In this document: positions 8,291 to 17,464 of the stretch, in pieces
Numbering within the stretch: position 1 is the stretch's first letter
How the letters are laid out: the number at the start of each line of letters is the position of its first letter
Assembly (NCBI RefSeq): GCF_002355275.1
Contig: NZ_CP023449.1
Coordinates: forward strand, 1 to 64,000
DNA length: 64,000 nucleotides
From: Rhizorhabdus dicambivorans
Lineage (GTDB): Bacteria > Pseudomonadota > Alphaproteobacteria > Sphingomonadales > Sphingomonadaceae
Direction of reading: 5' to 3'
Program-made: the position numbers and the translations under genes
Notes under the pieces: model-generated
The model's input: the letters and a program-made list of their open reading frames with translations, nothing else
Told to the model about the DNA's origin: nothing
Database searches by the model: none

Positions 8291-9576
8291 ATGTCGGGAA
8301 TGAGCACCGACCTGATCGAACGCATCCGCACCGCCGTCGCCGAACGCGGCGTCTCCCGCTCCGGCCTTGCGCGGGCCGCAGGGCTCCACCCAAATTCGCT
8401 GCGGTCGCTCGACGATCCCGAGTGGAACCCGACCGCCGAGACGCTCAAGAAGCTCGAACGCTATTTGTCCTATTCGGGGCTGTCACCGATCGAGGAGATC
8501 ATCGACGAGGCGCGCAACGGCCGGATGTTCATCCTGGTCGACGACGAGGACCGGGAAAATGAGGGCGACCTGATCATCCCCGCGCAGATGGCGACGCCCG
8601 ACGCGATCAACTTCATGGCCAAATATGGCCGGGGCCTGATCTGCCTGACCCTGACCAAGGAGCGGGTCGACCAGCTCGGCCTGCCGCTGATGAGCCGCAA
8701 CAATGGCACCCGGCACGAAACCGCCTTCACCGTGTCGATCGAGGCGCGGGACGGGGTGACCACCGGCATCTCCGCCGCAGACCGGGCGCGCACCGTCGCG
8801 GTTGCGATCGATTCGTCCAAGGGGCCCGAGCATATCGTCACCCCCGGCCATGTCTTCCCGCTGGTCGCCAAGCCCGGCGGCGTGCTGGTCCGCGCGGGGC
8901 ACACCGAGGCGGGGGTCGACGTCGCGCGGCTCGCCGGCCTCAACCCGTCGAGCGTGATCTGCGAGATCATGAACGACGACGGGACGATGGCGCGGATGGA
9001 TTCGCTGGTCGAGTTCGCCCGCACCCACAAGCTGAAGATCGGCACGATCCGCGACCTGATCGCCTATCGCCGCAAGAACGACCATCTCGTCGAAAAGCGC
9101 GCCGAGACCCGCTTCACCAGCCGCTGGGGCGGCGACTGGACGCTGACCGTCTTCTACAACAAGGCGACCGGCACCGAGCAGACCGCGCTGGTCAAGGGCC
9201 ATATCGACCCGGAGAAGCCGACGCTGGTGCGCATGCACATGATGTCGCCCTTCTCCGACCTCTATGGCGAGCCGAGCCCGCGCGCCGACCTGATCCCGCG
9301 CGCGATGAAGATCATCGACGAGGAGGGCGCGGGCGTGCTGGTCATTCTCAACCGCAGAGCTTCTCCTCCTACAGCCGCCAGGTGAAGGCCCACGAGGCGC
9401 GCGACGCATCGGTGATGGACGAGCTGCGCGACTATGGCGTCGGCGCGCAGATCCTGACCGAGCTGGGCGTCCACGACATGATCCTGCTGACCAACTCGCA
9501 CCACACGCTGATCGCACTGGACGGCTATGGCCTGTCAGTCGTAGGGGAGCGCCCCATCCCGCCGATCGAGGAATAG
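8291..9576 (+). pseudogene. ribB: HTH-fused 3,4-dihydroxy-2-butanone 4-phosphate synthase with RibX-like domain, one frame slip
   Basis: Residues 1-65 form a small Xre-like DNA-binding domain (SRSGLARAAGLHPNSLRSL). RibB follows, with FILVDDEDRENEGDLI and the DHBP synthase signature VRAGHTEAGVDVARLAGL. The C-terminal part has the position of GTP cyclohydrolase II, but the zinc-cysteine motif is absent and reads HMMSPFSDLYGEP, so it is the inactive RibX type described for RibBX proteins. The frame slips by one base near 9355; the tail [20 protein letters not shown] to PIPPIEE resumes and ends at 9576. RibB makes the four-carbon unit of riboflavin. The fused HTH suggests self-regulation through the palindrome upstream. 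Confidence 0.85.
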
Positions 9577-9587
9577 GAAGCGCGCAT

Positions 9588-10010
9588 ATGGCCAAGCTGC
9601 TCATCGTCGAAGCCCGCTTCTACGACCATCTCAACGACCTGCTGCTCGACGGCGCCCGCACCGCGATCGAGGAGGCCGGGCACAAGCATGAGACGGTCAC
9701 CATCCCCGGCGCGCTAGAAGTGCCCGGCGCGATCGCGATGGCCGCGGAAAGCGGCCGCTATGACGGGTTCGTCGCGCTCGGCGTCATCATCCGGGGCGAA
9801 ACCTATCATTTCGAGGTGGTCTCGAACGAGAGCGCACGCGGCCTGATGGCACTGTCGATGGACGGCATCGCGATCGGCAACGGCATCCTCACCGTCGAGA
9901 ACGAGGCCCAGGCCCTCGCCCGCGCCCGCCGCACCGAGAAGGACAAGGGCGGCGAGGCCGCCAAGGCGGCGCTGCGGATGATGGAACTGCGCGAGAAATT
10001 CGGGGCCTAG
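9588..10010 (+). CDS. ribH: 6,7-dimethyl-8-ribityllumazine synthase
   Basis: The intact 140-residue protein has the lumazine synthase motifs [31 protein letters not shown] and [15 protein letters not shown]. It condenses the RibB and RibD products to lumazine, the substrate of RibE. It starts 11 bases after ribBX with AGGAAG before the ATG, completing the riboflavin cluster, though no GTP cyclohydrolase II (ribA) is seen in the window. Confidence 0.95.
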   Translation: MAKLLIVEARFYDHLNDLLLDGARTAIEEAGHKHETVTIPGALEVPGAIAMAAESGRYDGFVALGVIIRGETYHFEVVSNESARGLMALSMDGIAIGNGILTVENEAQALARARRTEKDKGGEAAKAALRMMELREKFGA

Positions 10011-10014
10011 CGCC

Positions 10015-10045
10015 TCTCACGATCCAATTGCATCGGTTCGTCGGC
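10015..10045 (+). repeat. Short 3'-UTR repeat, copy 1
   Basis: Five bases after the ribH stop begins TCACGATCC-A-ATTGCATCGG followed by TTCGTCGG. Nearly the same bases follow the response-regulator stop at 31605-31635. Its role is unknown. Confidence 0.45.
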
Positions 10046-10075
10046 CTGGAAACCGCTCTCGCCCCTCGCCAGTCG

Positions 10076-10166
10076 CGTCGCCCCGGCGGAGGCCGGGGCC
10101 GGCAGAGGCTCCTGAGAGACCGGCGCCCTACAGACGCTTGCGGCCCCGGCCTCCGCCAAGGCGACG
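10076..10166. repeat. REP-like inverted pair between convergent ribH and ene-reductase
   Basis: The left arm CCCCGGCGGAGGCCGGGGCC and the right arm GGCCCCGGCCTCCG are separated by about 45 bases. It is of the same family as 4549, 18736 and 58023. Confidence 0.7.
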
Positions 10167-10179
10167 ATCGGCGGCGTGG

Positions 10180-11253
10180 CTATGCCGCTGCCGGATAATC
10201 CACATAGCCTTGCGATCCCTGGCTGTAGAAGGTCGCCGCGTCAGGCTTCGCCAGCGGCACGCCGGCGCGCAGGCGGGCGGGCAGGTCGGGGTTGGCGATG
10301 AAGGACCGGCCGAAGCTGATCGCGTCGGCAAGCCCGCTGTCCAGCGTCGCCTGCGCCCGGCCCGCATCATAGTCCGAGTTGAGGATGAAGGGGCCGCCGA
10401 ACGCCTGCCGGATCACCGGGGCAATAGGAGCGCGGGTCGACCGGCCGAAGCTGCCGTCGGCCGGCGGCTCGCGCGCTTCGAGGAAGGCAATGCCGATTTC
10501 GGCGAGCTGCGCGCCCACCGCCGCGAACAACGGTTCGGGATCGCTGTCGTCCACACCCTGGACCTCGCCATTGGGCGAGATGCGAACGCCCGTCCGATCG
10601 GCGCCGATCGCCTGGGCCACCGCGCGCGTCACCTCGCCGAGCAGGCGTATGCGGTTCTCGATCGAGCCGCCATAGGCATCGCTTCGCCGGTTGACGCCGT
10701 CGCGCAGGAACTGGTCGATCAGATAGCCATTGGCCGCGTGGATCTGGACCCCGTCGAACCCCGCCGCGATCGCGTTGCGCGCCGCCCGGGCATAATCGGC
10801 GACGACCGCCGGTATCTCCGACAGGTCGAGGGGGCGCGGCTTCACATAGGGCTGGTTGCCCTCATAGGTATGGGCATGGTCCGGCGCGGTGATCGCGGAC
10901 GAGGAGACCGGCTGGCCTTCGCCGACGCTGGGATGGACCAGCCGCCCCATATGCCAGAGCTGGGCGACGATCCGCCCGCCCGCCCCATGCACCGCGCTCG
11001 TCACCGGCTTCCATCCCTGGACCTGATCGTCATTCCACAGCCCCGGCGCATAGGGCCAGCCGAGCCCGATCCGGCTGATCCCGGTCGCTTCGCTGATGAT
11101 CAGGCCCGCCGACGCGCGCTGCGCATAATAATCGGCCATGATCGGGGTCGGCACGGCATTGCGTGTCGCGCGGGCTCGGGTAAGGGGGGCCATGATGATC
11201 CGGTTGGGCGCTTCGATCGCGCCAAGCGTGATGGGATCGAACAGGGTGGGCAT
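10180..11253 (-). CDS. Old yellow enzyme family alkene reductase (NemA type)
   Basis: Starting at MPTLFDPITLGAIEAPNRI (ATG 11251-11253) the protein has 357 residues and the OYE barrel motifs: MAPLTRARATRNAVPTPI, QLWHMGRLVHPS, the substrate-binding pair in HAANGYLIDQFLRDGVNRR, YGGSIENRIRLL, and the FMN phosphate site FGRSFIANPDLPARLR. These FMN enzymes use NADPH to reduce activated C=C bonds such as N-ethylmaleimide or enones. It is divergent from the DMT transporter gene at 11311, sharing a short promoter region. Confidence 0.9.
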   Translation of the reverse strand: MPTLFDPITLGAIEAPNRIIMAPLTRARATRNAVPTPIMADYYAQRASAGLIISEATGISRIGLGWPYAPGLWNDDQVQGWKPVTSAVHGAGGRIVAQLWHMGRLVHPSVGEGQPVSSSAITAPDHAHTYEGNQPYVKPRPLDLSEIPAVVADYARAARNAIAAGFDGVQIHAANGYLIDQFLRDGVNRRSDAYGGSIENRIRLLGEVTRAVAQAIGADRTGVRISPNGEVQGVDDSDPEPLFAAVGAQLAEIGIAFLEAREPPADGSFGRSTRAPIAPVIRQAFGGPFILNSDYDAGRAQATLDSGLADAISFGRSFIANPDLPARLRAGVPLAKPDAATFYSQGSQGYVDYPAAA

Positions 11254-11310
11254 GAGGACGTCGCCTTTCGTCTGAAGCTTGCCGCCAATAGCTAGGTGCT
11301 CCGAACCGAT

Positions 11311-12246
11311 ATGCAGGGCCCGGACCGGACAAATTTTGCTGCGCCGCATGATAGCGGGGCTGTAGTGACGCGGGCCTTCCTGGCGATGGTGCTGGCCAAT
11401 GTCATGCTCGCCTTCGGGCCCTGGCTGGTGCGACTGGCCGACGTGTCCGCGCTCGGCTCGGCCTTCTGGCGGCTCTCGCTCGCGGCATTGCCGCTGTTCC
11501 TGCTCGCCCGCATGGTGCGCCAGCCGATCCCCCGCCTGTCCCCCGGCCTGCTGGGGATGATCGCGATCGGCGGACTGTGCTTCGCCGTCGACCTGGGCTT
11601 CTGGCATATCGGCATCCACCACACCAAGCTCGCCAATGCGACGCTGTTCGGCAATTTCGCCACCTTCCTGCTGGCCGCCTATGCGCTGGCCAGCACCCGC
11701 CGCCTGCCCGACCGATACCAGTCGGCGGCGCTGCTGCTCGCCGCGCTCGGCACGCTGCTGCTGCTCGGCCGTTCCTATCAGCTCGACGCGCGCAACCTGA
11801 CGGGCGATCTGCTCTGCATCCTCGCGGGGGTCTTCTACACCGGCTATCTGATCGCGATGAGCCGGGCGCGCGGGGCGCTGCAGCCGGTGCCGCTGCTGCT
11901 GATCTCGACCGTGGCCGGCATGGCGCCGCTGCTGGTCTTCGCGATCGCCGACGGCGGGCCGGTCTGGCCGCAGGACTGGACGCCGCTGCTGCTGCTGGCG
12001 ATCGGCAGCCAGGTGATCGGCCAGGGTTGCATGGTCTATGCGATAGGCCATCTCTCGCCGATGGTGATCGGGCTCGGCCTGCTGATCCAGCCGGTGATCG
12101 CGGCGGCGGTGGGGAGCCTGCGCTATGGCGAAAGGCTGGGGCTGGCGGACATCATCGGCGGCCTGGCGGTCTGCGCGGCGCTCGTGCTGGTGCGGATGAG
12201 CCACTCTGGTCAGGCCGGCGACCAGGGCGTAGAAGCCAGGCCATGA
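11311..12246 (+). CDS. EamA/DMT superfamily permease
   Basis: This integral membrane protein of about 311 residues has about ten hydrophobic segments in two EamA halves, the usual drug/metabolite transporter pattern (WRLSLAALPLFLLA, HHTKLANATLFGNFATFLLA, IGLGLLIQPVIAAAVG). ATG 11311 is used; GTG 11365, just before TRAFLAMVLANV, is an alternative that places the first helix at the N-terminus. The substrate is not predictable. The stop overlaps the start of the COQ9 gene by four bases. Confidence 0.85.
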   Translation: MQGPDRTNFAAPHDSGAVVTRAFLAMVLANVMLAFGPWLVRLADVSALGSAFWRLSLAALPLFLLARMVRQPIPRLSPGLLGMIAIGGLCFAVDLGFWHIGIHHTKLANATLFGNFATFLLAAYALASTRRLPDRYQSAALLLAALGTLLLLGRSYQLDARNLTGDLLCILAGVFYTGYLIAMSRARGALQPVPLLLISTVAGMAPLLVFAIADGGPVWPQDWTPLLLLAIGSQVIGQGCMVYAIGHLSPMVIGLGLLIQPVIAAAVGSLRYGERLGLADIIGGLAVCAALVLVRMSHSGQAGDQGVEARP

Positions 12247-12905
12247 TCGACCCTGCCGACATGACCTTGGACGAGTTGCGCGACGCGCTGGCGGAACGGC
12301 TCCCCGCAAATGCGGTGTTCGATGGCTGGGCCGACGCCGCCCTCGCGGCGACCGCCGCCGGGCTCGGCGTCCCCGCCGACCGGGCCGCACTGTGCTTCCC
12401 CGGGGGTACGATCGACATGATCGACGCCTGGTTCGCCGCGATCGACCGGACGATGACGGCCGAGCTCGCCGCGCGCGATCTGGCCGCGATGAAGATCCGT
12501 GATCGCATCCGCACAGCGCTGCTGATCCGGCTCGACCTGGCGACCGCGCATCCCGACGCGCTGCGCCGGGCGATGGCGATCCTCGCCCGCCCCGACCATC
12601 TGGCCCATGCCGGCAAGCTCGCCTGGCGCGCGGCCGACGCGATGTGGCGGGCGATCGGCGACAGCAGCGTCGATTTCGCCTGGTACAGCAAGCGCACCAC
12701 TCTCGCCGCCATCTATGCGGCGACGATCACCGCCTGGATGGACGACGACAGCGAAGGCTTCGCCGACACCCGCGCCTTCCTCGACAGGCGGATCGACGAC
12801 GTGATGAAGTTCGAGAAGCTGAAGGCCCGGATGAAACCCGATCCCGATCGCCATTTCAGCCCGGCCCGCTTCCTGGGCCGGCTGCGCTATCGCATCCAGG
12901 GGTGA
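12243..12905 (+). CDS. COQ9 family protein
   Basis: A 220-residue helical protein with the TetR-like fold region and the COQ9 C-terminal domain (AGKLAWRAADAMWRAIGDSS, DFAWYSKRTTLAAIYAATI, WMDDDSEGFADTRAFLDRRI). COQ9 proteins bind lipid and assist the COQ7 hydroxylation step of ubiquinone synthesis. The ATG lies inside the stop region of the upstream permease gene (ATGA), so translation is coupled. Confidence 0.9.
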   Translation: MIDPADMTLDELRDALAERLPANAVFDGWADAALAATAAGLGVPADRAALCFPGGTIDMIDAWFAAIDRTMTAELAARDLAAMKIRDRIRTALLIRLDLATAHPDALRRAMAILARPDHLAHAGKLAWRAADAMWRAIGDSSVDFAWYSKRTTLAAIYAATITAWMDDDSEGFADTRAFLDRRIDDVMKFEKLKARMKPDPDRHFSPARFLGRLRYRIQG

Positions 12906-12986
12906 TGCTTCCACGACACCCTCAACTTGTTTCAGGGTCCACCCTACTCCCCGCATCCGCCACCTTAGCTCTGGCATTCCCCAGCT

Positions 12987-13005
12987 GTTATTGATAATGA
13001 ATCGC
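12987..13005 (+). promoter_or_regulatory. Possible Fur/iron-box at the feoA start
   Basis: TTATTGATAATGAATCGCAT overlaps the first possible feoA start. It resembles the GATAAT-rich Fur box only loosely, but iron control of feoAB is expected. Confidence 0.25.
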
Positions 13006-13272
13006 ATCATGGACAAGGACGCCGCGCCGATCACCCTCGACAAGCTGCCGCTAAAACAGGGCGGCGCGATCATCGAGGTCGACTGGGCCCTGCTCGACGA
13101 GCGCGATGCCCGCCGCCTGCGCGAGCTGGGCGTCGACGAGGGGGTTTCGGTGGAGAAGCTCCACAAGGGACCGTTCGGGATCGATCCGATCGCCTGCCGG
13201 ATCGGCCGGATGACGGTTGCGCTGCGCACCGCCCAGGCGGCCGCCATAACGGTGGGCCCCACCCGGACGTGA
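12997..13272 (+). CDS. feoA: FeoA family protein, ferrous iron transport
   Basis: The 91-residue protein has an SH3-like FeoA domain (ITLDKLPLKQGGAII, RRLRELGVDEGVSVEKLHKGPFG, CRIGRMTVALRTAQA). FeoA is a small cytoplasmic partner of FeoB. ATG 12997 or ATG 13009 could start it; the second would place the possible iron box fully upstream. It lies 16 bases before feoB. Confidence 0.9.
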   Translation: MNRIMDKDAAPITLDKLPLKQGGAIIEVDWALLDERDARRLRELGVDEGVSVEKLHKGPFGIDPIACRIGRMTVALRTAQAAAITVGPTRT

Positions 13273-13288
13273 TGAACCGCCAGAACCC

Positions 13289-15151
13289 ATGAACGCTTCG
13301 CCTCTGGTCGCGCTGGCCGGCAACCCCAATGCCGGCAAGAGCGCGCTGTTCAACGCACTGACCGGCGCCCGCCAGAAGGTCGGCAATTATCCGGGCGTCA
13401 CCGTCGAGCGCAAATCGGGGCGGATGAGCCTGGCCGATGGTCGTCCGGTGGAACTGCTCGACCTGCCCGGCACCTACAGCCTGCAGCCTTCCTCCCCCGA
13501 CGAGGCCGTCACCCATGACGTGCTGCTCGGCAAGCAGGAGGGCGAGCGGATGCCGTCCGCGCTGCTGGTCGTCGTCGACGCGACCAACCTCGACAACCAT
13601 CTGCGCTTCGCACTCCAGCTGATCGCGCTGGGCCTGCCCACCGTGGTCGCGCTCAACATGGTCGACATGGCGGCGCGCGACGGGCTGACGATCGACGCCG
13701 AGAAGCTTTCGGCCGAGCTGGGCGTGCCGGTGATCCCGACCGTCGCGGTGCGGCGCAAAGGGATAGAGGAGCTCAAGGCCGCGATCGGGATGATGGCGGA
13801 GGGCGGCGCGATCCGCATCGGCAGCGACCATCCCGCGCTGCACGAGGACATCGTCCAGCTCCAGCGCCGCGCCCGGGCGATCGCCGTCGCCGCGACGACC
13901 GAGGAGAATTTCCGCCGCCGCTGGAGCCATCGCGCCGACGCGGTGGCGCTGCATCCGGTGATCGGCCCGATCCTGCTCGCGGCGATCCTGTTCGTGATGT
14001 TCCAGGCGGTGTTCGCCTGGTCGGCGGCGCCGGTCGACCTGATCGACGGTGGCTTCGTCGCGCTGCAGGGCTGGGTGACCGAGCATATGGCCGACGGCTT
14101 CCTGCGCTCGCTGGTCGTCGAGGGGCTGATCGCGGGTGTCGGCGCGGTGATCGTCTTCCTGCCGCAGATCCTGATCCTGTTCCTGTTCATCCTGCTGCTG
14201 GAGGCATCGGGCTACATGGTCCGCGCCGCCTTCATCATGGATCATCTGATGGCGCGGGTCGGCCTGTCGGGCCGGGCCTTCATCCCGTTGCTGTCCTCCT
14301 TCGCCTGCGCGATCCCGGGCATCATGGCGACCCGGACGATCGACGACCCCAAGGACCGGCTGACGACGATCCTGATCGCGCCGCTGATGACCTGTTCGGC
14401 GCGCCTGCCGGTCTATGCGGTGATCATCGCCGCCTTCATCCCGGCGCGCGACGTGGGGCCCGGCATCGGACTGCAGGGACTGGTGCTGTTCGGCCTCTAT
14501 ATCGCCGGGATCGCGGGGGCGATGCTGGCCGCCTTCGTGCTGCGCCGCACCGTGACGAAGGGGCCGCCGCCGGGCTTCATGATGGAGATGCCGCGCTACC
14601 AGATGCCGATCCTGCGTGACGTGGCGCTGGGCCTGTGGCAGCGCGCGCTGATCTTCCTGAAGCGGGCCGGCACCATCATCGCCTTCACCACGATGGTGCT
14701 GTGGCTGCTCGTGACCTTCCCGCAGCCGCCAGCCGGCTATGACAAGCCGGCGATCGACTATTCGGTGGCGGGCCGGGTGTCGGCGGGGCTGGAGCCGGTG
14801 TTCGCGCCGATCGGATTCAACCGCGACATGGCGCTGGCGCTGATCCCGGCGATGGCCGCGCGCGAAGTGGCGGTATCGGCGCTGGCCACCGTCTATGCGA
14901 TCGATGCCGAGGACGAGGCAGTGCAGGAACGGTCGCTGGTCGACCGGCTGCGCGGCCGCTGGTCGCTGCCGACCGCGCTGGCCTTCCTGGCCTGGTTCGT
15001 GTTCGCGCCGCAGTGCATCTCCACCATCGCCGTGGTCCGCCGCGAGACCAACGGGTGGAAATGGACGGGATTCATGCTGGGCTACCTCTTCGCGCTGGCA
15101 TACGTCGCGGCAGGCGCTACATACTGGGCCGCAGTGGCGCTGGGACTCTGA
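13289..15151 (+). CDS. feoB: Ferrous iron transport protein B
   Basis: The 620-residue protein starts with a G-protein domain: G1 GNPNAGKSALFN at about residue 10, G2 VGNYPGVTVE, G3 DLPGTYSL, and G4 NMVD. It is followed by two gate domains with about eight membrane helices (LLSSFACAIPGIMATRTI, LMTCSARLPVYAVIIAAF, and AREVAVSALATVYAI in the second gate). FeoB moves Fe(II) across the inner membrane. At 620 residues it is shorter than the 770-residue E. coli form, as is usual where the C-terminal cysteine-rich tail is missing. FeoC is not seen. Confidence 0.97.
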   Translation: MNASPLVALAGNPNAGKSALFNALTGARQKVGNYPGVTVERKSGRMSLADGRPVELLDLPGTYSLQPSSPDEAVTHDVLLGKQEGERMPSALLVVVDATNLDNHLRFALQLIALGLPTVVALNMVDMAARDGLTIDAEKLSAELGVPVIPTVAVRRKGIEELKAAIGMMAEGGAIRIGSDHPALHEDIVQLQRRARAIAVAATTEENFRRRWSHRADAVALHPVIGPILLAAILFVMFQAVFAWSAAPVDLIDGGFVALQGWVTEHMADGFLRSLVVEGLIAGVGAVIVFLPQILILFLFILLLEASGYMVRAAFIMDHLMARVGLSGRAFIPLLSSFACAIPGIMATRTIDDPKDRLTTILIAPLMTCSARLPVYAVIIAAFIPARDVGPGIGLQGLVLFGLYIAGIAGAMLAAFVLRRTVTKGPPPGFMMEMPRYQMPILRDVALGLWQRALIFLKRAGTIIAFTTMVLWLLVTFPQPPAGYDKPAIDYSVAGRVSAGLEPVFAPIGFNRDMALALIPAMAAREVAVSALATVYAIDAEDEAVQERSLVDRLRGRWSLPTALAFLAWFVFAPQCISTIAVVRRETNGWKWTGFMLGYLFALAYVAAGATYWAAVALGL

Positions 15152-15181
15152 TTCCGGCGCCTCCCTGATAAGGAGAAGCCC

Positions 15182-15778
15182 GTGGCAGGCAGCGTGAACA
15201 AGGTGATCCTCGTCGGCAATCTGGGGCGCGACCCCGAAAGCCGATCCTTTGCCAATGGCGGCAAGGTGGTGAACCTGCGCGTCGCGACCTCGGAGCAGTG
15301 GAAGGATCGCAACAGCGGCGAACGCCGCGACAAGACCGAATGGCATTCGGTGGCGATTTTCAACGAAGCGCTCGCGGGCGTTGCCGAGCGCTATCTGCGC
15401 AAAGGCAGTAAGGTCTATCTCGAGGGCCAGCTCCAGACCCGCAAATGGACCGACCAGCAGGGCCAGGAGCGCTATTCGACCGAAGTTGTCCTCCAGGGCT
15501 TCAACGCGGTGATGGTGCTGCTCGACCGCCCCGATGGCGGCGGCCAGGGCGGTGGCGGCGGCTATGGCGGCGGCACGAGCTCGGCCGGTGGCGGTGGCGG
15601 CTGGGGCGATGATGACGGCTATGGCAGCGGGGCCGGCTTCGGCGGCGGTAGCGGTGGCGGTGGCGGCAGCCGTGGCGGCGCCGGTTTCGGCGGCGGCTCG
15701 GGCGGCCAGCCGGCCGGCGGCGCGCGCAAGTCCGACCCGTTCGATGCCGGCGACCTGGACGACGACGTTCCCTTCTGA
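15182..15778 (+). CDS. ssb: Single-stranded DNA-binding protein
   Basis: GTG 15182 follows AAGGAGAAG. The N-terminal OB fold (about residues 1-115) has [40 protein letters not shown] and [17 protein letters not shown] long glycine-rich linker follows. The last residues, DLDDDVPF, are the acidic tip that recruits replication and repair partners. The 198-residue length is typical for alphaproteobacteria. Confidence 0.97.
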   Translation: MAGSVNKVILVGNLGRDPESRSFANGGKVVNLRVATSEQWKDRNSGERRDKTEWHSVAIFNEALAGVAERYLRKGSKVYLEGQLQTRKWTDQQGQERYSTEVVLQGFNAVMVLLDRPDGGGQGGGGGYGGGTSSAGGGGGWGDDDGYGSGAGFGGGSGGGGGSRGGAGFGGGSGGQPAGGARKSDPFDAGDLDDDVPF

Positions 15779-15922
15779 TTTCGACCGGTATCCGGCGACC
15801 AGCCCTGCCGAAACAGGGACGAACCGAACGGACGGGCAGCTCCAGCAGTCCCTAGAGGGTTGAACGAACGTGACGGGGGCGTATTTTCCCGCGATGCCAA
15901 GCTGCGTGCGCCGGATTTCCAT

Positions 15923-17464
15923 ATGAAGGGCTTCGCGCCGATCCTGCGATCACCGGCCTTTCCCGGCACACCACCCGCCATTGCGGCGGTGAGCGTGGCG
16001 AAGGTGGCACGCCCGCCCCGCGCCGGCCTGTCCCCCCCGGAGGTGGAACGCGCGCGCCGTATTGCGGCGGAGATCGTCGCCGCCCGGATCGGCGGCACCT
16101 TCTGGGCATCGGGCGGGGCCAATCCCTGGAACCGGATCGCCGGGCCGGGCCCGATCGCGGCGCACGGCGACGAAGAGATCGGGCTGCTCGGCTGGATGGT
16201 CGGGGCCGAGATCGACTGGCAGGGCCCGGGCCGTTTCGCCGATATCGCCCGCGACGGCGCCCCCGATCCGCTGGAACGCGCCGTCACGGCATGGCTGATC
16301 GAGGCCGTGGATTATCGCGACCCCTATTCGGGGCGCCCCGTCTCGATCGAGGCGGCGATCGAGCAGCTCGCCTTCTGGGCGCGTGCCATCGACCGCAATC
16401 GCGGGATCGCCGTCGCCGCCGGCATCGCCGGCTGGAAGCGCCGCGAGGTCGAGGCGATGCTGTGGCCCGGCGAACCGCTGATCTTCGCGCGCGGCACCGA
16501 AGAGGCGGTGCGCAGCGCCCGCGCCGTTGGCGGCGCGATCACGGTCTGGCCGTCCAAGGCCCCGCGCGGGCTGGAGGAGGCCGCCGCCGCCCAGGGCATC
16601 ACCGTCCATCCGGTCGAGGACGGTTTCCTCCGCTCGGCCGGCCTCGGCAGCGACTGCCACCCGCCCAATTCGATCATCGTCGACCGCAGCGGCATCTATC
16701 TGGACCCCACCCGTCCGTCCGACCTCGAGACGCTCATCGCGACGCTCCCCGACAATCCGGTGCTGGTCGCCCGCGCCGAACGGCTGATGCGCGACCTGAT
16801 CGACAAGGGGATCAGCAAATATGCGAGCGGGGGCGCCCGCTATGAACGGCCGGTCAGCGGCCGCCGCATCGTGCTGGTCGCGGGGCAGGTGGAGGATGAC
16901 CTGTCGGTGCGGCTGGGCGCCGCCGGGGTGGACGGCAATCTCGACCTGATCCGCCGCGCCCGCGCCGCCGAGCCCGACGCCTATCTGCTGTTCAAGCCCC
17001 ATCCCGACGTCGATGCCGGCCACCGGCGCGGGGGCATTCCCGACGCCCAGGCGCTGGAGCATGTCGACACGGTGGTGCGCGACGTGCCGATGGCATCGCT
17101 GCTCGACAGCGTCGATGCGGTGCATGTGCTGACATCCCTGACGGGATTCGAGGCACTTATCCGCGGCTGCGACGTTGTGACCCATGGTCAGCCCTTCTAT
17201 GCAGGTTGGGGATTGACGCGGGACCTGGCACCGCCCATTGAGCGACGCAGGGGCCACAATATAACGAAGGCGCAGCTTGTGGCGGCAACCCTGATCCTAT
17301 ATCCGCGCTACCTGGATCCGGTCACCAAATTGCCTTGTCCTCCCGAAATACTGGTCGAGCGACTGGCGGCACAGCCGGTTCCGCAGGAGACGCTGCTCAC
17401 CCGGCTGCGGCGCCTCCAGGGCCGCCTGCGGCGGGGATTTGCGGGCGCGGGAGGCCGGGCGTGA
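15923..17464 (+). CDS. kpsC: Capsular polysaccharide biosynthesis protein, KpsC type (beta-Kdo transferase)
   Basis: The open frame begins at TTG 15860, but ATG 15923 (MKGFAPILRSPAFPG) is the better start, giving 513 residues. The second KpsC module is complete: GWKRREVEAMLWPGEP, PVEDGFLRSAGLGSDCHPP, VLVAGQVEDDLSVRLGAAG, YLLFKPHPDVDAG, LTSLTGFEALIRGCDVV and GQPFYAGWGLT. The usual first module is shortened to about 150 residues. KpsC adds alternating beta-Kdo residues to lyso-phosphatidylglycerol, forming the lipid linker of group 2 capsules. kpsS overlaps by four bases. Confidence 0.85.
   Translation: MKGFAPILRSPAFPGTPPAIAAVSVAKVARPPRAGLSPPEVERARRIAAEIVAARIGGTFWASGGANPWNRIAGPGPIAAHGDEEIGLLGWMVGAEIDWQGPGRFADIARDGAPDPLERAVTAWLIEAVDYRDPYSGRPVSIEAAIEQLAFWARAIDRNRGIAVAAGIAGWKRREVEAMLWPGEPLIFARGTEEAVRSARAVGGAITVWPSKAPRGLEEAAAAQGITVHPVEDGFLRSAGLGSDCHPPNSIIVDRSGIYLDPTRPSDLETLIATLPDNPVLVARAERLMRDLIDKGISKYASGGARYERPVSGRRIVLVAGQVEDDLSVRLGAAGVDGNLDLIRRARAAEPDAYLLFKPHPDVDAGHRRGGIPDAQALEHVDTVVRDVPMASLLDSVDAVHVLTSLTGFEALIRGCDVVTHGQPFYAGWGLTRDLAPPIERRRGHNITKAQLVAATLILYPRYLDPVTKLPCPPEILVERLAAQPVPQETLLTRLRRLQGRLRRGFAGAGGRA

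Noticed and set aside
6553-9588. FMN riboswitch in the riboflavin cluster
   Set aside because: The conserved AGGGTGAAATTCCC-type core is not visible in any intergenic part.
13070-15922. Minus-strand open frame of 950 codons
   Set aside because: It is antisense to feoB and ssb, both of which are clear genes.
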